Shown here one piece after another: positions 8,137-16,336 of a stretch of DNA of 64,000 nucleotides. Position 1 is the first letter of the stretch. The number at the start of each line of letters is the position of its first letter. The notes beneath the pieces are model-generated. The model ran no database searches and was not told the DNA's origin. It saw only the letters and a program-made list of their open reading frames with translations. The stretch comes from Pseudoduganella rivuli. GTDB taxonomy: Bacteria; Pseudomonadota; Gammaproteobacteria; Burkholderiales; Burkholderiaceae_D. The position numbers and the translations under genes are program-made. The DNA lies in the NCBI RefSeq assembly GCF_009674485.1, contig NZ_WKJJ01000022.1, positions 62,001 through 126,000 on the forward strand, written 5' to 3'.

Positions 8137-9022
8137 GGCCGCTGCTGCGCCTGCGGCATCGCCGCGGGGTTTGCCACCGGGTTTGCCACCTGAGGTGCGT
8201 CCTGGCCAGTCCATCGAGCTGCTGCAGGAATTGCACATCCTGACGCGCGATGGCAAGCTGAACCAGGACAGCCGCCGCAAACTGAAGCAGGTCTATCACC
8301 TGTACCAGTTCATCGAGCCGCTGTTGAAGGAAGTGCGCGAACAAAGCGGTGAGCGCGGCGTGTCGCTGGTCGACCATGGCGCGGGCAAATCGTATCTCGG
8401 CTTTATCCTGTACGATCTGTTCTTCAAGGGTTTGAACGACGCATCGCACATCTACGGCATTGAAACGCGTGCCGAGCTCGTTGAAAAGTCGCAGCAATTG
8501 GCCGTGAAATTCAATTTCCCCGGCATGTCGTTCCTGCCGCTGTCGGTGGCCGAATCGACCACGTCGCAAGCGTTGCCGGAACAGATCGATATCGTCACGG
8601 CGCTGCATGCGTGTAACACGGCGACCGATGACGCCATCGATTTCGCGCTGAAGAAAAAGGCCAGGCACATGGTGCTGGTGCCGTGCTGCCAGGCCGAAGT
8701 GGCTTCCGTGCTGCGCAAGAACAAGGGTCAGTCGCTGGGCAAGAGCGCGCTGACGGAAATCTGGCGCCACCCGATCCACACGCGGGAATTCGGCAGCCAG
8801 GTCACCAACGTGCTGCGCTGCCTGCAACTGGAAGCGCATGGCTACCAGGTCAACGTGACGGAACTGGTGGGCTGGGAACACTCGATGAAAAACGAATTGA
8901 TCATCGCGACCTATAAAAACCTGCCGCGCCGCCGCCCCAGCGAGCGCTTGCAGGAAGTGCTGGAAACGCTGGGCTTGCAGGAAATGGGACAGCGGTTTTA
9001 TTCGGCGCACGTGGCGGAGTAA
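8123..9022 (+). CDS. SAM-dependent methyltransferase (Methyltransf_32 type)
   Basis: The product is 299 aa and overlaps the iscX end by 14 bp, so it is probably the last gene of the isc transcript. The SAM-binding motif I is VDHGAGKSYLGF; later motifs are ALHACNTATDDA and VPCCQAE, the Cys-rich signature of the METTL25/GSTCD-like group. The N-terminal 30 residues are Pro/Ala-rich and may be disordered. The substrate is unknown; a role in RNA or cofactor methylation would be a guess. Confidence 0.75.
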   Translation: MKRNKAAAAPAASPRGLPPGLPPEVRPGQSIELLQELHILTRDGKLNQDSRRKLKQVYHLYQFIEPLLKEVREQSGERGVSLVDHGAGKSYLGFILYDLFFKGLNDASHIYGIETRAELVEKSQQLAVKFNFPGMSFLPLSVAESTTSQALPEQIDIVTALHACNTATDDAIDFALKKKARHMVLVPCCQAEVASVLRKNKGQSLGKSALTEIWRHPIHTREFGSQVTNVLRCLQLEAHGYQVNVTELVGWEHSMKNELIIATYKNLPRRRPSERLQEVLETLGLQEMGQRFYSAHVAE

Positions 9023-9041
9023 GCAGCGTGCAGCACATCAC

Positions 9042-9073
9042 CGGCGGATCTTCGGGTCCGCCGTTTTGTTTTT
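9042..9073 (+). terminator. Intrinsic terminator of the isc operon
   Basis: A 9-bp stem (one G-T pair) with a TTCG tetraloop (9042-9063) is followed by TTTTGTTTTT. It lies 19 bp after the methyltransferase stop and closes the iscR-to-methyltransferase transcript. Confidence 0.85.
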
Positions 9074-9087
9074 GACCAGGAGGCTTC

Positions 9088-10104
9088 ATGACTGATTTTT
9101 GGATCGACCTGCGCAGCGACACCGTGACCAAACCGTCGGCTGCCATGCGCGACATGATGCAATCGGCGCCGGTAGGCGATGACGTCTATGGCGACGACCC
9201 CACCGTCAACCTGCTGCAGGATACGGCCGCCAACCTGTTCGGCTATGAAGCGGCGCTGTTCGCGCCATCCGGCACGCAAACCAACCTGATCGCGCTGCTG
9301 GCCCATTGCGGCCGTGGCGACGAATACCTGGTGGGGCAGGAAGCGCACACCTACCGCTATGAAGGGGGCGGCGCGGCGGTGCTGGGCAGCATCCAGCCGC
9401 AGCCGATCGCCAACCAGCCGGACGGCAGCCTGGCGCTGGCCGATATCGCCGGGCAAATCAAGCCGGACGATGTGCATTTCGCCCGCACCCGTTTGCTGGC
9501 CCTGGAAAACACCATCGGCGGCAGGGTGCTGCCGCGCGACTACGTGGCGCAGGCAACCGGCTTCGCTCACCAGCAGGGGCTGGCCACGCACCTCGACGGC
9601 GCCCGCATCTGCAACGCGGCGGTGCGGCAGGGCGTCAGCCTGCGCGAAGCGGTGGCGGGATTCGACAGCGTGTCGGTGTGCCTGTCGAAGGGGCTGGGCG
9701 CGCCGGTGGGTTCGATCCTGTGCGGTTCGCGCGCGCTGGTCGAACAGGGCAAGCGCTGGCGCAAGATGCTGGGCGGCGGCATGCGCCAGGCCGGCATGCT
9801 GGCGGCGGCGGGCTTGTATGCGCTGCGGCACAACGTGCAGCGGCTGGCGGACGACCATGACAATGCGGCGTTCCTGGCGGGCGAACTGGCGAAGATCCCG
9901 GGCCTGTCGGTGAGCACGCCGCAGACCAATATCGTGTACGTCGACGTGCCGCGCGACGCGATGAACGGCCTGGCCGACGCGCTGGCCGCGCAGCACATCC
10001 GCGTGGCAATGGCGCCCCGCCTGCGGCTGGTGACGCACCTCGACGTGACGCGCGCCGACATGGCAACCACCGCGCAAGTATTTGCGCATTACTTTAAAGA
10101 TTAA
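9088..10104 (+). CDS. ltaE: Low-specificity L-threonine aldolase
   Basis: A PLP enzyme of 338 aa that cleaves L-threonine or L-allo-threonine to glycine and acetaldehyde. The N-terminus DLRSDTVTKP is diagnostic, as are GDDVYGDDPT and the PLP lysine Lys201 in VCLSKGLGAPVGS. AGGAGG precedes the ATG. The following pseudouridine synthase starts 2 bp after the stop, so the two are co-transcribed. Confidence 0.9.
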   Translation: MTDFWIDLRSDTVTKPSAAMRDMMQSAPVGDDVYGDDPTVNLLQDTAANLFGYEAALFAPSGTQTNLIALLAHCGRGDEYLVGQEAHTYRYEGGGAAVLGSIQPQPIANQPDGSLALADIAGQIKPDDVHFARTRLLALENTIGGRVLPRDYVAQATGFAHQQGLATHLDGARICNAAVRQGVSLREAVAGFDSVSVCLSKGLGAPVGSILCGSRALVEQGKRWRKMLGGGMRQAGMLAAAGLYALRHNVQRLADDHDNAAFLAGELAKIPGLSVSTPQTNIVYVDVPRDAMNGLADALAAQHIRVAMAPRLRLVTHLDVTRADMATTAQVFAHYFKD

Positions 10105-10106
10105 CG

Positions 10107-10832
10107 ATGGATCAGGAAAATTCTATACGCCTCGCCAAGCGCGTGGCGGACCAGGTGCCGTGTTCGCGGCGCGAAGCGGAGCTGTATATCGAAGGCGGCT
10201 ATGTGCAGGTCGATGGCGTCATCGTCGAGGAACCGGGCGCGCGCGTCACGGACGGGCAAGCGGTGACGCTGGCGCCCGATGCGTCGCTGCTGGAAATCAC
10301 GCCGGTCACCATCATCGTCAACAAGCCGGCCGGCGTGAACGCGGGCATCGGCAGCGACGGCTTGCCGCTGCTGGGCTGCCTGCGCGAAGAGGCGCGTGTC
10401 GAAACGGTGCGCGGCGAACGCTTCCTGAAGCGCCACCTGAAAAACCTGACCATGGAACCGTGGCTGGACACGCAGGCGACCGGGCTGGTGGTGCTGACGC
10501 AGGAATTTGGCGTGTCGCGCCGCCTGCAGGAGGGGCTGGAGCAGGAATTCATCGTCGAAGTGAAGGGGCAAATCGCCACCGACGGCCTGGCGCTGCTGAA
10601 TCACGGCCTGTCCTTCAATGGCAAGCCGTTGCCGCCGCTGAAGGCAAGCTGGCAAAATGAGCACCGCCTGCGCTTTGCCGTGAAGGCGCCGAAGCCGGGA
10701 CAGATTGCCCACATGTGCCGTGCCGTGGGGCTGGAAGTGGTGACGATGAAGCGCATCCGCATCGGCCGCGTCGCGATGTCGTCGCTGCCGGTCGGGCAGT
10801 GGCGCTACCTGAAGCCATCCGAACGGTTCTGA
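10107..10832 (+). CDS. rRNA pseudouridine synthase, RluF/RsuA-like
   Basis: The product is 241 aa: an N-terminal S4 RNA-binding domain (residues about 5-60, CSRREAELYIEGGYVQVDG) and a pseudouridine synthase domain (IIVNKPAG, LDTQATGLVVLT, KRIRIGRVAMSSL). The catalytic Asp is kept in WLDTQATG, but the Arg that usually precedes LD in this family (GRLD) is Trp. RluF is the closest guess; the target uridine cannot be read. It is in an operon with ltaE. Confidence 0.75.
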   Translation: MDQENSIRLAKRVADQVPCSRREAELYIEGGYVQVDGVIVEEPGARVTDGQAVTLAPDASLLEITPVTIIVNKPAGVNAGIGSDGLPLLGCLREEARVETVRGERFLKRHLKNLTMEPWLDTQATGLVVLTQEFGVSRRLQEGLEQEFIVEVKGQIATDGLALLNHGLSFNGKPLPPLKASWQNEHRLRFAVKAPKPGQIAHMCRAVGLEVVTMKRIRIGRVAMSSLPVGQWRYLKPSERF

Positions 10833-10848
10833 TCGGTTCGATTCGGCA

Positions 10849-10872
10849 TATAATCATTATTGATCGAATAAT
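10849..10872 (+). promoter_or_regulatory. Possible -10 element and small dyad
   Basis: TATAAT at 10849-10854 could be the -10 box for the next gene; no good -35 is present. ATTATT and AATAAT (10856-10872) flank GATCG and form a short dyad just before the ribosome site. Confidence 0.35.
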
Positions 10873-10887
10873 ATTGCAGGAGTAGTG

Positions 10888-11379
10888 ATGTCGGTTCTGG
10901 TTGTAGCGGTGTCATTGGTGGCGGCGGTGCAGAGCAAGGCCGTCGTGCCCCAGTATGATTACCGCCAGCCGATGGCCGACGGGGTGTCGCTGGTGGGCAT
11001 GGATTGCCAGCGCAAGCAACGCAAGCTGGAACTGGGTTTCTTTTACCCGGACAAGCCGCCGCGCCGGGCAATGGATTTGTGGAAGACGTCCGACCTGGTG
11101 AAATTCGATACCACCACCTGGTTCCTTACGGACGTTTATGAAGTCGAGCGCCACTGCGTGATTGGCAAAGACAAGTATGTGGTGCGCTTCCGTGGCGTGC
11201 CAGGCGCCAGCAACGCCCAGTGGCAGTGCGGCGCGACCAGCGGCGCGCATGCCACGGTCTTCAAGAACGGCCGCGTCGTCTTCGATGACGAAATGGCCGT
11301 GTGCCAGGACGACAGCTATATCCGCAAAGTCGAGTTCAAATCCGGCACCGACATGCCGGTCGTGACCACCGCCCATTAA
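10888..11379 (+). CDS. Secreted hypothetical protein
   Basis: A 163-aa protein with a short hydrophobic N-terminus (SVLVVAVSLVAAVQS) that could be a signal peptide. It has four or five cysteines (MDCQR, RHCVIG, WQCGA, AVCQD), as in disulfide-stabilised periplasmic proteins. The ATG at 10888 was chosen over GTG 10885 because AGGAG then lies 5 bp away. No family was recognised. Its end overlaps the convergent lipoprotein hydrolase gene by 4 bp. Confidence 0.6.
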   Translation: MSVLVVAVSLVAAVQSKAVVPQYDYRQPMADGVSLVGMDCQRKQRKLELGFFYPDKPPRRAMDLWKTSDLVKFDTTTWFLTDVYEVERHCVIGKDKYVVRFRGVPGASNAQWQCGATSGAHATVFKNGRVVFDDEMAVCQDDSYIRKVEFKSGTDMPVVTTAH

Positions 11380-12200
11380 AGCATGGCGGGATCGCGCAGG
11401 AACGGGCATAGCGCGCCCGCCGTGGCGGGGTTCGACAGCACATCGTTATGTCCCGCACCCCGCGTCAGCAGGAACCGCTTGTGCCGGGAGGGCAGCGCAT
11501 CGAACACCTTCAGGGCCAGTGCGGGCGGCGTGTCCTTGTCGGCGTCGCCCGTCAGCACCAGCGTCGGCGCCTGCACGTGGGACACCACGTCCGTGTTGTC
11601 GATCGCTTGCAGCGATGGCGCCAGACTGACCTGGATGAACGGCTTGAAGTACCACGGGATGCTGCCGTTGACCATGTCGCGCGCATTGGTGGTGGTCGAT
11701 TCCAGCACCAGGCCCGCCACATTGCGCTGGCGCGCCACCTGCGCCGCGACAAAGCTGCCCAGCGACTGGCCGTGGACCGCCACGGCGTCCGGATAGCGCT
11801 GGTTCAGGTAATCGAACGTGGCCAGCGCGTCGTCCGTCATATTCGCCACGGTCGGCGTGCCGCTGCTGCGGCCATAGCCGCGGTAATCCACCATCGCCAG
11901 GTTCACGTCGCATGGCGCCAGCGCGGCCGCGACTTTATCGCCGGCGTCATCGAGGTGGAACAGGTTGCCGCCGAAGTACAGCACCGTGAGTTTCGCACCC
12001 GGCTTTTGCAGCAGCACGCCTTTCAATACGGCGCCATCGGGGCGCGCCAGTTCCAGTTCCTCCACGCCGGGCATGTCCAGCCGCTGCTTCGGCGCCTTGC
12101 CGGACAGCGCATCGGGACGGATGATGTGGCGTTCTTCGACCGTGATGGTTTTGCAGCCGGCCAGCAGGGCCAGGCCGGCGAACAGCAGGGTGGTGCGCAT
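11376..12200 (-). CDS. Alpha/beta-hydrolase lipoprotein
   Basis: The product is 274 aa with a lipoprotein signal (LALLAGC, lipidated Cys16). Hydrolase features are an oxyanion segment (VLYFGGNLFH), VDYRGYGRSSG, the nucleophile elbow GQSLGS, an acid in LTGDADKDTP and a His in GAGHNDV. It resembles ABHD17/BEM46-type serine hydrolases facing the periplasm. Substrate unknown. AGGA precedes the start. It is divergent from the DUF2975 gene. Confidence 0.8.
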   Translation of the reverse strand: MRTTLLFAGLALLAGCKTITVEERHIIRPDALSGKAPKQRLDMPGVEELELARPDGAVLKGVLLQKPGAKLTVLYFGGNLFHLDDAGDKVAAALAPCDVNLAMVDYRGYGRSSGTPTVANMTDDALATFDYLNQRYPDAVAVHGQSLGSFVAAQVARQRNVAGLVLESTTTNARDMVNGSIPWYFKPFIQVSLAPSLQAIDNTDVVSHVQAPTLVLTGDADKDTPPALALKVFDALPSRHKRFLLTRGAGHNDVLSNPATAGALCPFLRDPAML

Positions 12201-12229
12201 AGGGCTTCCTTTAACGTATACTGATTGAA

Positions 12230-12275
12230 TTACAGTTAAGTTTTATCGTTTTACAGTAAAACATTATCATAAAAC
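12230..12275 (+). promoter_or_regulatory. Repeats in the divergent 11376-12200 / DUF2975 promoter region
   Basis: TTACAGT occurs at 12230-12236 and 12251-12257, 21 bp (two helical turns) apart. The second copy is part of a dyad TTTTAC-A-GTAAAA (12249-12261). An outer pair GTTTTAT (12240-12246) and ATAAAAC (12269-12275) encloses it. It is a plausible operator for the XRE-type regulator at 12807. Confidence 0.4.
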
Positions 12276-12279
12276 AATC

Positions 12280-12807
12280 ATGTCCATCAAAACTTTCCGG
12301 TTTTTCCTGCTGCTGTTCGTGCTGTTGCAGGCGACGTACTTTGGTTTGTCGTGGTTTTATCCGCACGCTATCCCCATGCCCGGTTTCCGGATGGCGTTCT
12401 GGCCGGACGGGCTGACGATGGAAGCTGCCCATGCATTGCCGTCCGCGCAGCGCTGGACGGGGGCGCTGGCTTCGCTGCCAACGCTGGTGCTGCTGGTGTA
12501 TGCGTCGTGGCGGCTGGACGGCTTGCTGCGCGCGTTCCAGGCGCGCGACTTGTTTGCCGTCGCCGCCATCGGCCATGTGCGGGCCTTTGCCGGGGCGGCG
12601 CTGGGCGCGCTGCTGCTGGCGATCCTGGAGCAGCCGCTGCGCGGCCTGCTGTGGCGGCACGTTCTGGGCGACCATGGCGCCGCGCTGCAAGTGGGGGTGT
12701 CGTCGGAAGCGCTGCTGATGATGGTGGCGTGCGGCCTGTTTTACCTGTTTGGCGGCGTGCTGCAGGAAGGCCGCCGCCTGGCCGAGGAAAACGAGGGTTT
12801 CATCTGA
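12280..12807 (+). CDS. DUF2975 membrane protein
   Basis: A 175-aa membrane protein with four predicted helices (about residues 5-25, 65-80, 100-120 and 145-162). Size, topology and the overlapping downstream gene for a short XRE-type regulator match the DUF2975/YozG-like pair found in many bacteria. No ribosome site is visible before the ATG. Function unknown; the pairing suggests a membrane partner or sensor for the regulator. Confidence 0.7.
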   Translation: MSIKTFRFFLLLFVLLQATYFGLSWFYPHAIPMPGFRMAFWPDGLTMEAAHALPSAQRWTGALASLPTLVLLVYASWRLDGLLRAFQARDLFAVAAIGHVRAFAGAALGALLLAILEQPLRGLLWRHVLGDHGAALQVGVSSEALLMMVACGLFYLFGGVLQEGRRLAEENEGFI

Positions 12808-13049
12808 TGGCCATCGTGCTGCACCTCGACGTGATGCTGGCGAAGCGGAAAATCAAATCGCGCGAACTGGCGCAATATGTCGGCATCACGGAACAGAATC
12901 TCAGCCTGCTCAAGTCGGGCAAGGTCAAGGGCATCCGCTTCGCCACGCTGGAGCGGATATGCGAAAAGCTGCAGTGCCAGCCGGGCGACATCATCGAGTG
13001 GGCGCCGGGCGAGGGTGGGGCGGCTGGCGATGAAAGCGGGGAGTTCTGA
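12807..13049 (+). CDS. Small XRE-family transcriptional regulator (YozG-like)
   Basis: An 80-aa, nearly pure helix-turn-helix protein: LAQYVGITEQNLSLLKSGKV is the HTH and RFATLERICEKLQCQPGDI is the usual XRE second half. It overlaps the DUF2975 stop (TGATG) and its own stop overlaps the next ATG, so three genes are coupled. It probably autoregulates through the repeats at 12230-12275. Confidence 0.8.
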   Translation: MAIVLHLDVMLAKRKIKSRELAQYVGITEQNLSLLKSGKVKGIRFATLERICEKLQCQPGDIIEWAPGEGGAAGDESGEF

Positions 13050-13546
13050 TGCAAGCTGACCTGGCCATCCGCGCGGCGCTGGCATCGGACGTTGCGCTGC
13101 TGGCGGACTTGATCCGTGAACTGGCGGTGGCGGAGGATTTCCCTCATGCCGTGACCGTCACGCCCGCCGATTTGCTGGCCAGCCTGTTCGGTCCAAGGCC
13201 GGCGGCCCATGCGCTGATCGCCGAAGCGGAGGGCAGGGTGGCGGGCTTCGCCGTGTATTACGAAACCTTTGCCACCACCACCGGCAAGCGCGGGCTGCAC
13301 CTCGACGATTTATTCGTGCGGCCGGCATTCCAGGGGCGGGGCTATGGCAAGGCGCTGCTGGCGCACGTGGCCAATATTGCGCGGCAGCGGCACTGCGCGC
13401 GGTTCGAATGGTGGGCGCTCAATACCAATGAGGCGGCGTTGCGGTTCTACGCATCGGTGGGTGCGCGCCGCAAGGATGAACTGGTGGTGCATCGCGTGCA
13501 GGGCGATGCGATTGGAAAATTGGCGAACGGTGAAGTGAACGGTTAA
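13049..13546 (+). CDS. GNAT-family N-acetyltransferase (diamine acetyltransferase-like)
   Basis: A 165-aa acetyltransferase with the acetyl-CoA motif A (LHLDDLFVRPAFQGRGYGKALL) and ALRFYASVGA near the end. The GLHLDDLFV segment is typical of spermidine/diamine acetyltransferase relatives. Substrate unproven. It is the third gene of the DUF2975-XRE-GNAT operon. Confidence 0.75.
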   Translation: MQADLAIRAALASDVALLADLIRELAVAEDFPHAVTVTPADLLASLFGPRPAAHALIAEAEGRVAGFAVYYETFATTTGKRGLHLDDLFVRPAFQGRGYGKALLAHVANIARQRHCARFEWWALNTNEAALRFYASVGARRKDELVVHRVQGDAIGKLANGEVNG

Positions 13547-14073
13547 GCGGCCGGCTGCGCCGCCGCTTTCTTTTCCGGCTTGGGCAATTGCACGAGGCGC
13601 GTGCCGGCCAGCCGGTCGTGCAGGAACTGGCGGTCCTTGTCCAGCAGCGCCAGCAGCGCCCACGCGCCCATGCTGGCAAATATCGCGTACAGCGCATGCC
13701 AGTGCGACAGTTTCAGTGCATACGACGCGACGATGCCGGGCATCACCCAGCCCCACGACAGCAGGTAGCGCAAGGCGGCAATTTTCAACGGCACGTGGCT
13801 GTAGCCGGGGAACACCAGCTTGATGCGCCACGTGCGCATGGCCAGCGTCTGGCCTTCACGCGACCACTGGTGAATGAAATAGGCGCCCAGCACCAGGAAC
13901 GCCAGTGCCTGGCGCAAGTGTTCGGCCAGCGACGTATGGGCGGCCTGCATTGCCACTTCCAGGATCAGGAACGGCAGGAACAGCACGGCGAACGCCAGCA
14001 GCATTTCATAGACAATGGCAATCAGGCGCCGCTTGATGGCGGGCGCCGGGTCGTGCTTGGCGTTATTTTGCAT
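13543..14073 (-). CDS. RDD family membrane protein
   Basis: The product is 176 aa with three or four hydrophobic helices. RDD features are KRRLIAIVYEMLL near the N-terminus and a DRLAGTRLVQLP segment at the end. It is the last gene of the sigma-factor operon (15854 to 13543), overlapping the DUF3106 gene by 11 bp. It converges with the GNAT gene with 4 bp of overlap. Function unknown; the family has been linked to transport or salt tolerance. Confidence 0.75.
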   Translation of the reverse strand: MQNNAKHDPAPAIKRRLIAIVYEMLLAFAVLFLPFLILEVAMQAAHTSLAEHLRQALAFLVLGAYFIHQWSREGQTLAMRTWRIKLVFPGYSHVPLKIAALRYLLSWGWVMPGIVASYALKLSHWHALYAIFASMGAWALLALLDKDRQFLHDRLAGTRLVQLPKPEKKAAAQPAA

Positions 14074-14881
14074 TGGACGCGGGCGGGGTGCTGGTGGCGG
14101 AAGCGGCGGCCGGGGCAGGCGTGCCAGGCGCCGCGGGCGCTGCGGCAGGAACCGGCGCCGGCGCGCCTGCGACGGGCGTTGTGCCGGCCGCTGGCGCGGC
14201 GGGGGTGGCGCCCGGTACGACGCGCTTCACCGGCTGCACCGTCTGGATCTTGCTCTGTGCCGGCGACGGCGGATTCACCACTTGCTTCTTGGGCGCCTTG
14301 TCAGCCAGCTGTTTCTTTTGTTCTTCCGGCAATTGCTGGTATTGCTCCCACTGCGCGGATTTTTGGCCTGGTACGGGCGCGACTTTTTGCGAGCGGGCGA
14401 AGTTTTCGCGCACCATGCGGCGCTGGTCCGGCGTCAGGCGTACCCAGTCGCGCATGCGTTCCTGCACGCGGGCCTGTTCGTCCGGTTTCATCGCGTTATA
14501 GCGGTTGGCGATTTCCAGCCATTTTTGCTTGCGCAACCCTTCCAGCTTGTCCCATTCGCCTTTCAGCGGTTCCAGCGCGCGCTGCTGCGCCGCCGACAAG
14601 TCTTTCCACAGCGGCTTTTCCATGGCGATCGGCGCCACGGCGGGTTTGCCGCCCGGCGCCGGTTTGCCGGCCGCAGGCTGCGCGGCGGAAGCGCTTACCA
14701 GTGCAGAGGCGGGTACAGAGGCGGGTGCGGAAGCCTGTGGTGCGGGGACGATGGCCGATGCGGCGGGCGGGGCTGCCGGCGGCGTGGACGAAACCGGCGC
14801 CTGCGCGAAAGCGCCGGCGGCCAGCAGGGCGGAGACGAGCATTCCGGCCCGGGTAGAGTATTTAACGCAGGTACGCGCCAT
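14063..14881 (-). CDS. DUF3106 secreted protein
   Basis: A 272-aa exported protein. A signal peptide (VSALLAAGAFAQ) is followed by a Pro/Ala-rich linker to about residue 85, then the DUF3106 core (LSAAQQRALEPLKGEW, KQKWLEIANRY, LTPDQRRMVRENFA) and a long Pro/Ala-rich tail. The core's repeated charged helices recall Spy/LTXXQ-type periplasmic chaperone-like proteins. It is encoded between the putative anti-sigma gene and the RDD gene. Confidence 0.75.
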   Translation of the reverse strand: MARTCVKYSTRAGMLVSALLAAGAFAQAPVSSTPPAAPPAASAIVPAPQASAPASVPASALVSASAAQPAAGKPAPGGKPAVAPIAMEKPLWKDLSAAQQRALEPLKGEWDKLEGLRKQKWLEIANRYNAMKPDEQARVQERMRDWVRLTPDQRRMVRENFARSQKVAPVPGQKSAQWEQYQQLPEEQKKQLADKAPKKQVVNPPSPAQSKIQTVQPVKRVVPGATPAAPAAGTTPVAGAPAPVPAAAPAAPGTPAPAAASATSTPPASNAK

Positions 14882-14883
14882 CC

Positions 14884-15288
14884 TTATTGCTCGCGACTTT
14901 CTTCCAGATAAGTATTAAAGCCATGGTCCAGGTAAGCGGACAACGGCAGTTCGTCCGACAGCACGGCGGCGTCGAGTTCAGCCAGTTCGTTGATGCGCTG
15001 CTGCTGTTCGTACTGGTATAAACCCACCATGCCGGCCACCAGCACCAGCAGCGGCAACGCCACGCTCATGCGGCCCAGCCAGCCAAACGGGTGCGAGAAG
15101 AAGCCGCCGGCGCCGGCCGTGGCCAGCTCCGATTGCGTCACGCGTACCGGGACATGGGGTTTCTTGCGGGCCATCGCGGCTTTGCGGGCGGCGGCCAGGC
15201 GGTCCGTGGTCGAAGCCGGCAGCTCTTCCAGCTTTTCATTGAGCGCGTGGCGCACCTTGTAAGCGAAATTGAGGTCTTCGGTGTTCAT
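14884..15288 (-). CDS. DUF3619 protein, probable anti-sigma factor
   Basis: A 134-aa protein with a cytoplasmic N-terminal part (FAYKVRHALNEKLEELP), one membrane helix (about residues 70-90, VALPLLVLVAGMVGLY) and a short outer tail. This is the build of small membrane anti-sigma factors. Its ATG overlaps the stop of the sigma-factor gene (ATGA), which supports a paired action. The anti-sigma role is inferred from context. Confidence 0.7.
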   Translation of the reverse strand: MNTEDLNFAYKVRHALNEKLEELPASTTDRLAAARKAAMARKKPHVPVRVTQSELATAGAGGFFSHPFGWLGRMSVALPLLVLVAGMVGLYQYEQQQRINELAELDAAVLSDELPLSAYLDHGFNTYLEESREQ

Positions 15289-15854
15289 AATTTAATTCCC
15301 TGGGCTTTCAATGCTTCAGCTAACGTATGGGTTGCGCGGGAGCAATGTGTTTTTACGCTCCCTTCGGAACATCCCATTGCTTCGGCGGTTTCAGCCACAT
15401 CCAGATCATGCAAGTAACGCATGAGGAAGGCTTCCCGTTGACGCGCCGGCAGCTTTTGTACCTCTGCATCGATGGCGCTCAGCACCTGCATGCGTTCGAC
15501 TTTGTCGGCGCTGGATTCCGATGCTTCCGACCCTTGTTCCGCTTCGTAAGTTTCCAGTATGTCAAAGTCTTCATGGTCATCCGCGGAGGATGACATGCCG
15601 GAAAACAGGCTGACCCACGTGTTACGAACTTTTTCACGTCGGAAATAATCCAGAATCGTGGTTTGCAGGATGCGCTGGAACAGCATGGGCAATTCGGCCG
15701 CCGGTTTGTCGCCGTACTTCTCGGCCAGCTTGATCATCGCGTCCTGCACGATATCAAGCGCGCTTTCCTCCTTGCGAACCGCGTAGAGGGCTTGTTTATA
15801 GGCGCGCCGCTCGACGTTTTCGAGGAAGTCCGATAATTCTTTGTCTGTTGCCAT
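15285..15854 (-). CDS. RNA polymerase sigma factor, ECF type
   Basis: A 189-aa sigma-70 family protein with region 2 (SALDIVQDAMIKLAEKYG, TTILDYFRREK) and region 4 (LPARQREAFLMRYLHDLDV, GCSEGSVKTHCSRA). The start MATDKELSDF at 15854 was preferred over an ATG 14 codons upstream. An acidic linker (about residues 98-125) separates the regions. It heads an operon with DUF3619, DUF3106 and RDD genes, an arrangement recurring next to ilvB in Burkholderiales. The signal it answers is unknown. Confidence 0.85.
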   Translation of the reverse strand: MATDKELSDFLENVERRAYKQALYAVRKEESALDIVQDAMIKLAEKYGDKPAAELPMLFQRILQTTILDYFRREKVRNTWVSLFSGMSSSADDHEDFDILETYEAEQGSEASESSADKVERMQVLSAIDAEVQKLPARQREAFLMRYLHDLDVAETAEAMGCSEGSVKTHCSRATHTLAEALKAQGIKL

Positions 15855-15985
15855 GCGTTGGGGAAGCGTGCTGCGGGGAGGCGTGCATCTTAGCAAAAAA
15901 TGCGCCCGGACGGCGCAACTTCAGCGCTTCCACGTACGGGAATGCACCATATTTGCAAGGCAATGAGCGATATATCAAATTTTTC

Positions 15986-16014
15986 TTGACCAAAATCATG
16001 TGTCTTGGTACCTT
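15986..16014 (+). promoter_or_regulatory. ilvBNC promoter
   Basis: TTGACC (15986-15991), a 17-bp spacer and TACCTT (16009-16014), with an AT-rich block just upstream. Transcription would begin near 16021. Confidence 0.6.
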
Positions 16015-16137
16015 GCTAGAAGCTTTGCACACCACGAAGCCCTTGGTTTTATCCGGCGACACACAACGTCACCATCGGTAAATCCCGCTTTCATTTGTCA
16101 GCAGTTTGCTCTAACCCGTGCCACAAGCGCGAGAAGT

Positions 16138-16230
16138 ATGCAATACCGCGGCAGACACTCTGGCCAAACGAGTTGCGTTTGCGTCGTCCTGAACCTTGCC
16201 TCTCCATGGGCATGGGAATTTACGCCGTGA
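16138..16230 (+). CDS. Possible ilv leader peptide
   Basis: A 30-codon frame in the ilvB leader, preceded by GAGAAG. Its centre reads C-V-C-V-V-L-N-L, a small cluster of valine and leucine codons as would be used for attenuation control. No terminator/antiterminator pair with a T-run could be identified after it, so the assignment is weak. Confidence 0.3.
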   Translation: MQYRGRHSGQTSCVCVVLNLASPWAWEFTP

Positions 16231-16336
16231 CCGCAGAAAGAAGGGACGGCTAAGGGTTCTGTCACGTCGTTCAGCATGCTTCGCCAGGCCAGAGCATCCG
16301 ATCAATCTCCCGTATGGACCTTGAAAGGAATGTTTC

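Larger units (their letters stand above)
15855..16336. other. Intergenic region between the sigma operon and ilvB
   Basis: 482 bp without a full gene. It holds an AT-rich stretch (15965-15985), the ilv promoter at 15986-16014 and a leader of about 315 nt with one possible leader peptide (16138-16230). No intrinsic terminator with a T-run was seen. Confidence 0.6.

Noticed and set aside
5126..9010. A very long open frame (1,294 codons) opposite the isc operon
   Set aside because: It mirrors the codon bias of hscB, hscA, fdx and the methyltransferase, has a His/Arg/Val-rich composition without domains, and lies opposite well-recognised genes.
15848..16081. A short frame crossing the ilv promoter region
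   Set aside because: It covers the recognised promoter and the sigma-factor start, has no ribosome site and no recognisable motif.
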